Assembly (NCBI GenBank): GCA_947359465.1
Contig: OX375877.1
Span: 70,940,698-71,004,697, forward strand
Direction: 5' to 3'
DNA: 64,000 nucleotides
Source of the DNA: Metellina segmentata
Taxonomy: Eukaryota > Arthropoda > Arachnida > Araneae > Tetragnathidae
Every line of letters begins with the position of its first letter. Positions within the stretch are counted from its first letter, which is position 1. Positions 44,525 through 55,009 of the stretch are shown one piece after another. The translations under genes were made by a program, and so were the position numbers. Below the pieces are notes generated by a model, which saw only the letters and a list, made by a program, of their open reading frames with translations, ran no database searches and was not told the DNA's origin.

Positions 44525-44945
44525 CCTTTAGAGTACGGGTGGCCGATATTTCGGCCACACTATTTTTTTCCAAAAAGACGGGACTGGCCTATATTTCGGC
44601 CACTCATTTCCCACCCCTCGTTCGGCGCGTATCTTTTTCAGGGATCTCTGGGGGTCGCCGCAGGAGGTTCAGCAGTGTAAAGTAATCAATCGCCATGTGG
44701 TCCGAGAGAGGGGATTATTTTCCCTACATTTCCCGAAAACATTAAGGGGCTTCGCCGCGTGCGCTCGGCAAACACGTTCCTAGGAGTCCCTACTTCTTCC
44801 TTCCTTTTGCAGGTGTTTCCACTGAAACTGTACGACTCCTCATTTCAAGCTATTTGACTTGGGTTCTGTTCTTTTACTCTTCTACGTGCTCATAGATCTG
44901 CTTAAAAATATTATTATTTTTTATTCGATTGATCATAAATTTATA

Positions 44946-46628
44946 ATGACAAAGCGTAGTAGAGGGCTCACCCCAGCTGAAATAGAAAAGCTTATGGCAG
45001 AATTGGATGATGAAACTTACGACGACAATGACTCAGATTGCGAAACTGACGAAGAAAAAGAAGTTGGAAATAATGATGATGATGACGGGGAAGATGTTTA
45101 TGAACCTGCTGGTGAGAAAGATTTTGAAAATTTGAAGTGGAAAACAGCTTTATCTTCTCAAAACCCTGTCATTTTAAAATTTTCGGGCTCACGTCGAATT
45201 TTAGGCGCAGCTTTACAAGCTAAAAGTGAGTTGGATTTTTTTTCATGCGTGTTTCCAGTTTCTTTGATGGAAAAAGTTGCATTGGAAACAAACAGGTATG
45301 CATCTCAACTGCTAGATAACACCTCAGATGGAAAACCCAGTCATTCTGCAGTATGGGTAGAGACCGATGCAGCAGAAATACAAAAGTTTTTAGGTTTGAC
45401 TTTGCTGATGGGCCATATCGACAAAGATACGCTGAAGGACTATTGGACGACAGAGGAGATGTTAGAAACACCATATTTTGGTCGAACAATGCCCCGAGAC
45501 AGATATCTTCTACTCTTAAAATTTCTTCATTTCTCTGACAACGAAAATCCTCCCGACAAAACTGATTCAAACTATGATCGTTTGTGGAAGGTCAGAGACA
45601 TTTTTGACACCCTGAATCAAACTTTTAAGGATGTTTATGAGCCATCGGAGGAAATTGCTGTGGATGAGGTGATTGTTTCCTTCAAGGGAAGAGTGATTTT
45701 TAGGCAATACATCCCTAAAAAGCACAAAAGATTCGGCATTAAAGTTTATAAACTTGCTGACAATTCAGGCTATACTTATAACATGAGAGTTTATTTAGGG
45801 AAAGACTCTACTAATAAATTAAATAATGAATCATCGGCACACTCAACTGTTACACATTTAGTCGAATGTGTAAAAGGTAAAGGCCATAAGCTGTATATGG
45901 ACAACTTTTTTTCTTCTCCGAAACTGTATTTGGAGTTGTTTGAAAATTATGAAATAAACAGTTGTGGTACTGTTCGTGCCAATCGTAAAGGGTATCCCCG
46001 AGATTTGAAGACCCATCGCATGAAACGAGGGGATGTTAATGTTCAATTTGCAGCTGGTATGACGGCCTTATGTTGGAAAGACAAGAGAGAGGTGTATATG
46101 CTTTCAAACATGCATAGCCCACATAATATATTTACCAAAGATGACAATAAGCCCCTAATGATTGCAAGTTACAACGCCCACATGGGGTATGTGGATTTGA
46201 GCGATCGCATGGCCAACTCGTACACCTTTGGTAGAAAAACGCTGAAATGGACAAAAAAAATTTTCTTCCATTTGTTAGATTTAGCCATTTTAAATGCTTT
46301 TTTACTTTTTAAGATAAAAAATGCCAATATCTGTCATAAAAACTTCCGATTAAATTTAATACAGCAAATGATAGCATTTTCAAATAATGCACAGCTCACT
46401 TCATCCAGAAATCCACTTCTACAGCTTACTTCAAGTCCCAAATTGAGCAAACGATTTTCTATTGCAACTGACTCCCAAACCAGCAATCACTGGCCGGTTT
46501 CGGAGAAAGTTCAAAGGCGATGCGTTGCTTGTCGAAGAAATGGGTTACGCAAAAGAACGTCGGTTTCATGCAAAGAATGCAATGTCGGTCTTTGTATCAA
46601 TTGCTTTGAAACTTATCACAAAAGCTAA
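44946..46628 (+). CDS. piggyBac transposase, apparently intact (560 aa)
   Basis: Start chosen at MTKRSRGLTPAEIEKLMAEL; 29 upstream codons in the open frame are leader-like. An acidic N-terminus precedes the DDE_Tnp_1_7 domain. The catalytic Asp residues are all present: IAVDEVIVSFKG, KLYMDNFFSS, and MGYVDLSDRMANSYTFGRK with two. The C-terminal cysteine-rich domain is RRCVACRRNG..SCKECNVGLCINCFETYH. No stop or frameshift. Known role: cut-and-paste at TTAA. With the right TIR missing, this copy may be immobile itself, supply transposase in trans, or be under host use. Five histone-like stem-loops start 52 bases after the stop. Confidence 0.93.
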   Translation: MTKRSRGLTPAEIEKLMAELDDETYDDNDSDCETDEEKEVGNNDDDDGEDVYEPAGEKDFENLKWKTALSSQNPVILKFSGSRRILGAALQAKSELDFFSCVFPVSLMEKVALETNRYASQLLDNTSDGKPSHSAVWVETDAAEIQKFLGLTLLMGHIDKDTLKDYWTTEEMLETPYFGRTMPRDRYLLLLKFLHFSDNENPPDKTDSNYDRLWKVRDIFDTLNQTFKDVYEPSEEIAVDEVIVSFKGRVIFRQYIPKKHKRFGIKVYKLADNSGYTYNMRVYLGKDSTNKLNNESSAHSTVTHLVECVKGKGHKLYMDNFFSSPKLYLELFENYEINSCGTVRANRKGYPRDLKTHRMKRGDVNVQFAAGMTALCWKDKREVYMLSNMHSPHNIFTKDDNKPLMIASYNAHMGYVDLSDRMANSYTFGRKTLKWTKKIFFHLLDLAILNAFLLFKIKNANICHKNFRLNLIQQMIAFSNNAQLTSSRNPLLQLTSSPKLSKRFSIATDSQTSNHWPVSEKVQRRCVACRRNGLRKRTSVSCKECNVGLCINCFETYHKS

Positions 46629-46679
46629 TTTTTAGTCATCCAAGTCATGATTTTTCTGTCATAAGCTTTTCTAACAAAC

Positions 46680-46839
46680 GGCTTTTTTCAAAGCCAAAAA
46701 AAACCGGCTTTTCTCAAAGCCAAAAACCCCCACCCCAAAAAAACGGCTTTTCTCAAAGCCAAAAAACCTTTCCCAAAAAACGGCTTTTCTCAAAGCCAAC
46801 ACTTATTTGAAATTAATACTACGGGCTTTTTTCAAAGCC
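46680..46839 (+). promoter_or_regulatory. Array of five histone-mRNA-like 3' stem-loops
   Basis: GGCTTTTTTCAAAGCC (46680-46695), GGCTTTTCTCAAAGCC (46706-46721, 46745-46760, 46782-46797) and GGCTTTTTTCAAAGCC (46824-46839). Each is a 6-bp stem with a 4-base loop, preceded by AAACGG-like flanks; the last is followed by AACCA. This is the layout of the metazoan replication-dependent histone 3' stem-loop (16 nt, 6-bp stem, 4-nt pyrimidine-rich loop, ACCA-like tail). They lie 52-211 bases after the piggyBac stop codon. A function is inferred only. Confidence 0.55.
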
Positions 46840-46901
46840 AACCATTTTATCTGGAGGATCAGAATCTCGAGGGTTGTCGAGAGAACTGACGGGAGGAGTT
46901 A

Positions 46902-47280
46902 ATTTCAATTACCGTAGTACTAGAGCGACACTTCGTGCTATTGACCACGGCCCGGGATCTTTCCCTCAAGAAAGATCCGAGAACAATTGTTACCATGTAA
47001 TTTTGAACAAATGTCAGATGCCGAGGGCACACCTCAGCTGGCATCTCATTCTTCACACCACGCCAACGTGAGGACATTTGAAACACGACGGATTTAACAT
47101 GCACCGGCCCTCTCTACACGACGGATCTTCGGTAGACAGGTGCCGGAGTCGCAACCTCAAAAGGCCGCAAGCATATTTCCATTGGCAAGGATCTAACTCA
47201 TGCATTCACTCAGTACACTTGACAAACCTTCTAGTTGCTAAGCCGACACTCTGCAAACCAGGCCACCGCGGCCTCGAGAA
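46902..47280 (-). repeat. tRNA-derived SINE
   Basis: From the right, CGAGGCCGCGGTGGCCTGG is the best-preserved tRNA-like head here (A-box TGGCCTGGTTTG), then GGTTGCGACTCCGGC, body CGTTAAATC-like, and tail AGTACTACGGTAATTGAAAT. Confidence 0.75.
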
Positions 47281-47309
47281 AACTGAGGGAATGAATGAGT
47301 TTGATCCTC

Positions 47310-47580
47310 GTCTGTTGTAGGTCTGTGAGGTTGCGACTCCGAAGTCTGTCGACCAAAGATCCATCCTATAGAGAGGACTGGTCCACGTTAAATCCGGTTT
47401 GGCTAAAATATCCTCACGTTGGTGTACCTTGGAATTATGGAGAGTGGGATGTCAGCTCAAGTATGACCTCATCATATGATCGCATTTCAAAACATGTCTG
47501 ATGACAGTTCTTGACTCTATTTTGTGGGAATGATCTTGGTGTGTATTTCTAGTACGTCGTTTATTGAAATTCTTTCATTC
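47310..47580 (+). repeat. tRNA-derived SINE
   Basis: GAGGTTGCGACTCCGAAGTC, GGACTGGTCCACGTTAAATC, CCTCACGTTGGTG, GAGAGTGGGATGTCAGCTC, TCTAGTACGTCGTTTATTG. Confidence 0.7.
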
Positions 47581-47585
47581 CTGTC

Positions 47586-47830
47586 GTGTAAAGCAGACCG
47601 GTGTGTGTTAAATCAGTCGTGACTCAATTGTACTCACGTTGATGAAGTGTGCAAGTTTAGAGAGTCGTTAGTCAACTCACGTGTGACCCAGTCAACAAAC
47701 CATGATTCAATATGACATGATATTTATTATAAAAAGGAGCATTCTAGAGGAGCCGATCCGGGACAGTCGTCAATAGCCTTATGTGTAGCTTTAGCATGAC
47801 GTTAATTGGAATTATATCCTTCGGTTCTTA
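47586..47830 (+). repeat. tRNA-derived SINE, headless
   Basis: GACCGGTGTGTGTTAAATC, TACTCACGTTGATG, GGAGCCGATCCGGGACAG, CATGACGTTAATTGGAATT. It follows the previous copy head to tail. Confidence 0.65.
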
Positions 47831-47834
47831 GTAT

Positions 47835-48545
47835 TTACTTCAATTTTCTCAGATACTTTTATTTTAAAATTTTATTTTTCATCAATATAGTTAATTATTG
47901 TATTAGTTTTCAAGAATACGTCATCTTTGTTAACCTATATATATTATAAAATTTGCTAAATCTGTATAGCAGGAAGATATAATGACAAGTAGGTCGTTTA
48001 CGTAGAGGGGATGAAATATTAACAAAAATGTAGCACCTATGATGGCAACTTTGTCAGTTCTGCCAGGGGTTCAGTACCACCTCGATTTTTGCAGTAATCG
48101 TAATGTAACCAAATTTGCTGGCTTGTAAATTTTTTTAAGTAACAATATAAGATGCTTATATATGTTGTAACGTATCTGAGAAGTACGATGTCGGTTGAAA
48201 AAGAGAAGGCAAGAAAGTTGCATTTTTCTAATCTATTTAATATTCTTACCGACATTATCAGTAAAGGAAACAATCTTTTAGGTAACTTTTGTACATAGTA
48301 CTGCATTTTATATAAAATTTATAAAAATTAGAAACTAACTTTTCTTTCAATTTAATGTTTCATTTTTTTTTCTTCACTATTATATCCACTATTTTATTAT
48401 TTACTTCAAACACACACAAGTTATTGTGTAGCACATAGATAATACGAACGTTTATGGGTAGAACGTTGAGATCAAATCGGGTTTACATACAGCATGGTTA
48501 AAGATGTATTTTGGATAGTACTGTAAAATGTGAGATTCCAGGTAA
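47835..48545. other. Intergenic, nothing recognised
   Basis: AT-rich, no ends or homology noted. Confidence 0.5.
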
Positions 48546-48548
48546 TTA

Positions 48549-48611
48549 AAGGGGCCCCCACTTCATTTATCTACCCCGGACCCACGAAAACAAACTAGCT
48601 ATGCCCCTGGA
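48549..48611 (-). repeat. hAT terminal fragment
   Basis: Complement begins CCAGGGGCATAGCTAG and runs to GTGGGGGCCCC, the common end of hAT elements. No partner found. Confidence 0.4.
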
Positions 48612-48676
48612 GTTGTTCCCATTTTTCCTCCATTAGCAAAAAAACAGTTATTTCTAAATAATTTGTTGACTAATTT

Positions 48677-49458
48677 CCCGGCGTTAGTCGCGCCACTTTT
48701 TGTAACGTGAGTAGTCGCGCCGGTCTTTTCAACCGAACAATTTTTATAACAGATAGAAACTGTTTCTGGAATAACCAAACACTTTTATGGATACATATCA
48801 ATAAAAAGTATTTAAAAAGTTATTTTTAAACATAAATCGCGATGACAATCAAGTGGCAAATGCATAAATTCTAGAAATTAATTTAAAAGTATGAGAAGAT
48901 AACGTAAACAAATAAACATATTTTTATGTAAAATTAAACAATTAAAATTTTTTTAATAATTAGTAATGAATTTTATATAATAACAAATATTTAATTATGA
49001 TTAAGAAAAAAATGAATTTATATTTGTGAATTTGTAAATATTTTTTACTCTATTTCCAATTCTGCTCTGTCAATTTGAGAACACTCAGTACAAACTGTTT
49101 GTGCATGTGTTCCCTGCAAATATATTTGCAACAATCGCGACATGTTTGCTGCATTTTTTTATTTCTTGTGTTGCGAGCCAGCCAGCATCAAAAAAACGTG
49201 GAGAAATGAATATGCACTCTCCTTCCTATTTGGACTAACGTCAGTAGGCGCGCCGCGGTCAGTTTGACCGAACTTCCCTTTCGGATACCATAACTTCCAG
49301 GAATTTCACAAGAAAGTGACCAAACAGGGGGAAGTGCTAGAGGACACTTTGAAGGTCAGCTACACAATGTCATTCCTCTTTATTTAAAAATTACGGGAAG
49401 ATACAACAGAAAGAGCATGCACTTGCGGGGAAATGACCAATGCGCGACTAACCGCGGG
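48677..49458. mobile_element. Probable piggyBac-type MITE
   Basis: CCCGGCGTTAGTCGCGC at 48677 faces its complement GCGCGACTAACCGCGGG ending at 49458. The right flank is TTAA, the left is ATTT, so the duplication is imperfect. Subterminal CGCGCCGGTCTTTTCAACCG and a facing CGCGCCGCGGTCAGTTTGACCG add inner symmetry. No coding sequence. Confidence 0.5.
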
Positions 49459-49462
49459 TTAA

Positions 49463-50758
49463 AACTATTCAGTAGCCTCAGCTGTAAAGCAGTCTCTTGA
49501 TCCATTAGGCTTCGAGTTCACTTTCCAAAATTCTAAGTATTCATTCTCCAAATTCCAATTGACAGGATGTGCCCTCCCTGGGACAATGAAATCATCAACC
49601 TTGCTGAGGGGCGTAAAAAACCGGTAGCGTGTTGGAAAGCTCTTGAGAAAGATAACATTGGCAGTATTAACCCTCTACATACGGAAGGTCGAAATATCGT
49701 TTTCGCACTTGGTTACGGGAAGACGGCCGACGTAGTGCCTTCCCCCAGGAGGCGTGGAGAGTGAGCCAATTCTTATCACCTAGTGTAGGGGATCTCTTTT
49801 GTTGGGTCGGGGTATGCCTGTAAGGCGCAATTATTTCCCGGAGTCACTGAAAAGGCGGCAACAACTAAGACATGGTCACTTGAACTCAAAGGATTCTGGA
49901 GTTGTCCTCGGCGTCGTTTATACCGTGGGAAATCTTTATAAGAGTTGCAGAAAGTGATAATTTTTCTTTGATCATTCCTCTCTTGTACCTTCAAGCACTG
50001 ATCCTTTGTATGAAAAAGCGACTCAAAAATAAAGATTGCTTATCCATAGCTGCATTCAGCACTTGACTACTCCCTGACTTCAGGTGGTGCTGCTTCAATA
50101 CAGATATCGAGAGAAAATATTCGAATAACAAGAGGGAGAGTATTTTTGAGCCCATCCACCACTCCACATAGACATAAAAGAAGAAAATTAGATGGTAGGA
50201 AAAGATCATGTGTCAAATGCCTTGAATGAATCGGATAGTAGAGTTCGTGGTAGTGTGGAATGTGCAATATGCTTTTGCAAGACCTGCTTCCAAGAATCAT
50301 AAATATATCCCACCCTCCTTCCCTGTCCAATGCAGAATTGAATTAAAGGAAATAAAAAAAAATGCCTCTTAGGGAAACCGCCTAGCGAATTGCAAAAGGT
50401 GAAATTCATCAATAAACCATCCACTTGGTTGTTGAGGAAATCGGTTTGATACACTTTTTTCCAATATAAATATAGCATAATGATTAAACAAAATTTGTCA
50501 AACAAAATCATAGATGATGAAATAAATTTTTAAATGTAATATTAATTGTTTTATATATCTTTGAAATGTGTACATTGATACAACGCTATATTATTGGTAC
50601 ATCATGATACTAGTACAAGTTCAAAATACACGCAAGTATTTCTAGAAAAGCATTTTTCGTAATACATTCATCATTAATTAAATATCCTCAAATAAAATAG
50701 CGCTGAGCAAATATTATTTTATAATGTGCATTATTAAGATGATAATCCATTGAAATTA
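49463..50758. other. Intergenic, nothing recognised
   Basis: Only short open frames without recognisable motifs. 49567-49764 (+) has protein-like composition but no match I can name. Confidence 0.4.
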
Positions 50759-50761
50759 AGG

Positions 50762-51064
50762 TGTTAGCCTCTAGATCGGAAGATTCCTGGTTCGAATCCG
50801 GGTTCGGGCATAGATGTTTGTAAGGGTATAGTGGAGAGACGGATGGTGCACCTAAAATCTGTCATGACCGAAAGTCCTGACGTTGGGTTGGTGTGGAAGT
50901 TTGGAGAGTGGGGTGCCAGCTCAGGTGTTGCCTCGTCATCTGACCGTGGTTCATAATTACGTGGTGTCCTCGGATCTTTCCCCTGGGTGATTGATCTTGG
51001 ACCATCGTCAATAACCCGTTGTGTTGCTCTAGTACGACGTTAATTAAAAATTACCAATTACCAT
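50762..51064 (+). repeat. tRNA-derived SINE, near complete
   Basis: TTAGCCTCTAGATCGGAAG and a canonical B box GGTTCGAATCC (about 50791) give a tRNA-like head. The body has GTGTGGAAGTTTGGAGAGTG, GGGTGCCAGCTCAGGTGTTG and CTCGTCATCTGACCGTGG. The tail is CTCTAGTACGACGTTAATTA followed by ATTACC units. It is the clearest copy for defining the family. Confidence 0.8.
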
Positions 51065-51065
51065 T

Positions 51066-52008
51066 GAAATTATTGACTACATATTCATTAAACATTCTGG
51101 CTGTATAGAATTTATCTAACTCTATGAAAAACTCAAGCTTTATATCAGGTTGCATAAATCATGCTACCTCTGTGACCCTTACCTCTTCCATCAACTCTCT
51201 GAGCTACGGCAAGGCGCAAATATTCTATTTTCCCAAGTTGTTAACGGAAATAAAATTCTAATTACTTCATTCTTAAGAACAAAGAATATTATGATGCATT
51301 GGAAATTCCCCATTTTATCAGTAATTTTTTTTAATGATCACAAAAATTATGAAAATGATAGGAAATAAAAAATCTTTTTGAGATTCGTTCGTACCAAATG
51401 AGCTCAATGAGAAAATTATTAGAAAAATAGAATTTAATTGAAAATACCGCACTAATTTTATGGAGTTTTTCTAGTTGAAACCTTATACGTAAAATACTTA
51501 TGGATTTTAAGAGTACAATCATAATTTTTAACAAACTTAGAAAGCTTCCAATTTTATTTGCACTTTAAAAAAATAATAATAAAAGCTCATACAAATTTTT
51601 TAGATTTACAACTCTTAAGAGCGGGTAAAGTTAATAATAATAATTTTAATTACATTTCTATATGTTTACGACCTTTTAAAAATTCCACTTGTTCATTGTA
51701 AATTATATATTTCAAATTATATTCATTACTTGAGATACTTGCATTGTTAACTATTTTTGGCTATTGACAATTTTTCTGGAGGTTGTGTTGATGCCATACA
51801 TAAAATAAGTTTTTTTTATGATTTTCGTTTATTTACTTAACGTTTACGGTGCAGTTCTTCACGACATTCCCTATTTCATTGTTGGGCAAAAACCATTGCT
51901 TTCTAAACTTGTAAGAATACCATGATTTAAAAAAAATTTGCATGAACAAATTTTGATAGTTAATAAGACAAATTACAGAGTATATTTCTTTCGTAGATTC
52001 TTTAATAT
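51066..52008. other. Intergenic, nothing recognised
   Basis: Very AT-rich. No homology or boundaries seen. Confidence 0.5.
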
Positions 52009-52009
52009 T

Positions 52010-52456
52010 CTTTCGTAAATGCGCGCGGGAAATTGCCTTTCACGAATCGTAATAGCTCGAGGTAAAGCGGTCCTGCGGTATCCCTCTGTCATCGGTGAAG
52101 TGGTTATTTACGAGGAGGTCTCTTTGTTGCTTAGAAAAAGGGGGAAGGAAACTGTAATGGATTTCGGCCGTCTGCTCAGTAACGAAAGGACAAGGAAATC
52201 TCGGCCGTTTGGGCCTGCTACCGTAACCAGAGGGTTAAAGGGAAATTTCTCAGAAGGACTGGGGAATTTGGAAGAGGTGTCCCTTTCAACTCTCCATGTA
52301 GGGACACACGAACGGACCGCCCGTGGTACCAATTACCCCAGGGGACCTGGCCGTAGTAAAGATAAGGTCAGATGCGCGTAAAAAAGAGGGAGAGCTACTC
52401 TTCCATTTCTCCCGTCTTGAAGCGAAATCTGGTTGAAACCTCCCCGTCTCGAAAAC
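52010..52456. other. GC-rich block next to the gag-protease element
   Basis: Base composition changes sharply here compared with neighbours. A 120-codon open frame (52019-52381, +) has no recognisable motif. The block lies exactly where an LTR would follow the minus-strand element, after a purine run (minus strand GAGACGGGGAGG), but I found no second copy to prove an LTR. Confidence 0.3.
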
Positions 52457-52833
52457 TATTGATTTAGTAATTTTTATTGTTTTTAATACAATGCACGAAA
52501 AATATTTTCCATTGTTTTAAGCTGATAATGTATTGAGATGATATTTGCTTTTTTTTTTCTTTTAACTTCTTCACCACGGGAGTTCAGTCTACATCGCCTT
52601 TTCTACATTTTCATTAACATCCCGTTGTATTTCCCTTTTTTGACTCGCCAAGTTTTGAATTTTCTATTTCTCTCACCTGAGATCTTGTTTGAATAGCATT
52701 TAGGGATTCCCTCCCGGAAAAAACATTTCCGGTTCTTTCTTTTATAAGATCAGCGGTTCTATTCCCTAATAAATAATGACCCCTATCTAACTCATTTCGA
52801 ATTATGGCGGCCTTAGTTCTTGCCAAGTTCTTA

Positions 52834-53520
52834 ACCTTAGTTCTTAAACTTGCCAAGTTTTCCCTCTACAACAATCAGGGCAAGAGGTAAACATAACTGG
52901 TTTGTATCCAATGGGATTTGCAACTAAACATGTGCACCTGTACAGGCATCTGGCTTCACATATTTTTGACATACTAAATCAATTGTCGCGCCCGTGTCAT
53001 GCAAAATGTCTATTTCCCGCTCATTCAATAAGCCGCGACTTGTAAAGGACGCTAATGGATCAACCTCCTTTTCCGAGCTTTTCAAATTATTAACCGTCTC
53101 AGTGGAGCGTCGGCGCTCTTTATTGTTAGTTGGACAGACAGGCCAAAGATGCTGAGTACTGTTGCACCCGTAACATCTGGGTATTCTTCGTCTTTCAAAG
53201 CTATCTTCAGCTGTTACATTCGGTTTTCCGAATCGGGTGTGATCTTATTGAAAAGGGGTTCCTGCTTTAAATTCAGACCTCTTAGGAAAAGTTGTATCTC
53301 TATTAAATTTCTTACGGACGGAAATGGTATTTTTGAATTTCCAAACGTCCTCGTAGTTATTCAGCATTTCTGTTAATTTTGAAGGAGACGTGGTGGTTGA
53401 CCAATCATCTAAGAAGTGGTCTTTAATTTCGGGGAGTAACCGTTTTTTAGGTCTTTTAAGGTCTTATAGGTCTTTAAAGACGTCAAAATCCTGAATATCC
53501 AATCCCGCAATCCATTCATT
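52834..53520 (-). pseudogene. gag C-terminus, CCHC knuckle and retropepsin
   Basis: WIAGLDIQDFDVFKDL, then after stops SFERRRIPRCYGCNSTQHLW ending PVC (CX2CX4HX4C), and ILHDTGATIDLV with the DTG protease triad. A TAG after TGAHV replaces the Trp expected before IxxPLD. LPLALIVVEGKLGK and LARTKAAIIRNELDRGHYLL close the protease. Several lesions. Confidence 0.75.
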
Positions 53521-53542
53521 AAAATAGATTTTTAATTAATAC

Positions 53543-53855
53543 AAATACAAATACAAATATTGACGACCAGCTACAGGCTCAAGCCCAACAAAGCTGGTCC
53601 TTTGTTTATGAATTCCCCAGTTCCCACTGACTATCCAATTGTATCTTAAATTCGTACACTCCCTTTGGATTAACTATATTTTCTGGCAACGCGTTCCATT
53701 TGTCTATTACCCTATTAAAGTAGCAGTTTTTCCTTAAATCCCGATTAAAATGTGTCTTATTCAATTTATACCCATGGCCCCTTGTTCTGTTTTCCCTATT
53801 GAAATTTAAGCCCTCTGTGTTCCCTTGTTTTACACATAATCTTTCCATGTAGTTT
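53543..53855 (-). mobile_element. 5'-truncated CR1/L2-like LINE inserted in gag
   Basis: The minus-strand reading TRGHGYKLNKTHFNRDLRKN, CYFNRVIDKWNALPENIVNP and VYEFKIQLDSQW is the C-terminus of CR1/L2-type RT proteins. It ends in a 3' (ATTTGT)n tail at 53543-53562. It splits the gag reading frame. Confidence 0.75.
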
Positions 53856-54243
53856 CTTCGCGTGTTTGTGTTGAACGAATTTTTTTCTAAAATTCTCAGG
53901 GCTTAGTTTAAATCTTTTTAATAATTTTTTTATATGGTCGTAACTTATTGCATCTGATTCAGGTGCAATAAGTTGCACTACATCTAGCGGTACTAATGAA
54001 ATTAGATGGGACACCCATCCACCTTTTTCAACACGAAACCGCTTAATCTGACGTTCGAATATAAATAGATACAAACTAATTTCGCCCTTTTCCAAATCAA
54101 ATTTAGCGATTAAGTCCCTAAGATTTTGGCGGTGCGTTCGCCCTTCGTTATAATTAGTATGTATTGACGGATCTGGATTAGCGTATCTTACGTTTTCTAA
54201 CCTTAATTTCTCCTGTTCATATTCCCTTTCTTTTTCTTGGTTT
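53856..54243 (-). pseudogene. gag N-terminal half
   Basis: NLRDLIAKFDLEKGEISLYL followed by FERQIKR, WVSHLISLVPLDVVQLIA and YDHIKKLLKRFKLSPENFRK is the capsid-like domain common in spider LTR elements. A frame shift follows QHKHAKK. Confidence 0.7.
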
Positions 54244-54289
54244 GCTCTGTATTAATTTCGGTCTGTGTCTTTGCTTTTGTTTCTAACAA

Positions 54290-55008
54290 ATCTTGAACAG
54301 AACTTTCCACAAAATCTCTGCACTCTAAAATTAAACGTTTTAGATCTACAACGTGCAATTCGGGAGAAACGGATTCACCTAGCTCTTCTACGAGAACTCG
54401 CTGAAGAACGTGAAGGGGAACACTTGAAAATAAATAATTTATGTGGTCTTATATTTTCTGAAGAACAAATTTGCTTAAGTATATTTGGTGTTGATTTAAA
54501 TGAAAATAAAAATTATTTGCAGGATTTCTTAATATTTACTTTTGCGTTTTATAAACGGGTACTTAGTTTATAAGTTAACATTGAAAGTGCACTTACGTTT
54601 AGGTATTACTGAAATGAAGGTTTCCCGTACAAAATTTTTTTAAATTGACTATAATAACACACGTCAATAAAGAAAGCAATAATTAATCGTCAATAAAGAT
54701 GCACGCGCTGGCTACTTGTATTCTCAATCAAGGTGCAAGCTAGCAGCTAGGGATGAAAAAAAAATAGCAACCTGTTCTTTTACAATGTGAATTCCAAAAT
54801 TCTAGACACCTTAAGTGACAACAAGTATTAAATTTAAATATTCAGTTAATAGCATTTTAATAAATGCACTGGAGCACTCGTTTGTTGACAAAAACAGGCC
54901 TGTTTGTTTACCTATGTGTTGACCCGAATAAAAGTACGCCTAATCCTGATTGAACCCGTGATTGACAGTTCGTCTTTTGAAAGCGCATAACATTGAGAGA
55001 TTAAAGCT
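54290..55008. other. Intergenic, nothing recognised
   Basis: An open frame at 54265-54573 (+) has no recognisable motif and overlaps the gag start region. The rest is AT-rich. Confidence 0.4.
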
Positions 55009-55009
55009 C

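Larger units (their letters stand above)
44525..46860 (+). mobile_element. piggyBac-type transposon, left end and gene; right end not found
   Basis: It follows target TTAA (44521-44524) with CCTTTAGAGTACGGG and the subterminal palindromes GTGGCCGATATTTCGGCCAC (44539-44558) and GGCCTATATTTCGGCC (44586-44601). I could not find the mirrored right end, so the right boundary is arbitrary, placed after the stem-loop array and before the SINE. Confidence 0.75.
52457..54243 (-). mobile_element. LTR-retrotransposon remnant: gag and protease (Gypsy-like), no RT
   Basis: Read right to left: an N-terminal gag part (54240-53860), a CR1/L2-like insertion, the gag remainder with a zinc knuckle, the aspartic protease, and a linker ending at the same point as 44143. 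Reverse transcriptase and integrase are absent. Confidence 0.7.

Noticed and set aside
45220..45570. 116-codon minus-strand frame opposite the piggyBac gene
   Set aside because: Antisense shadow of the transposase, no independent signal.
50762..50815. Functional tRNA gene (good B box GGTTCGAATCC)
   Set aside because: It lacks a closing acceptor stem and continues into the SINE body shared by the other copies.
52019..52381. 120-codon open frame as a gene
   Set aside because: No motif, overlaps an equally open minus frame (52108-52332), and lies in a GC-rich block where long frames arise by chance.
44143..52840. The 0.38-kb direct repeats taken as LTRs of one 8.7-kb retrotransposon
   Set aside because: Both encode the protease-RT linker in the same frame, lack TG...CA ends, and the interior is a piggyBac, SINEs and MITEs rather than gag-pol.
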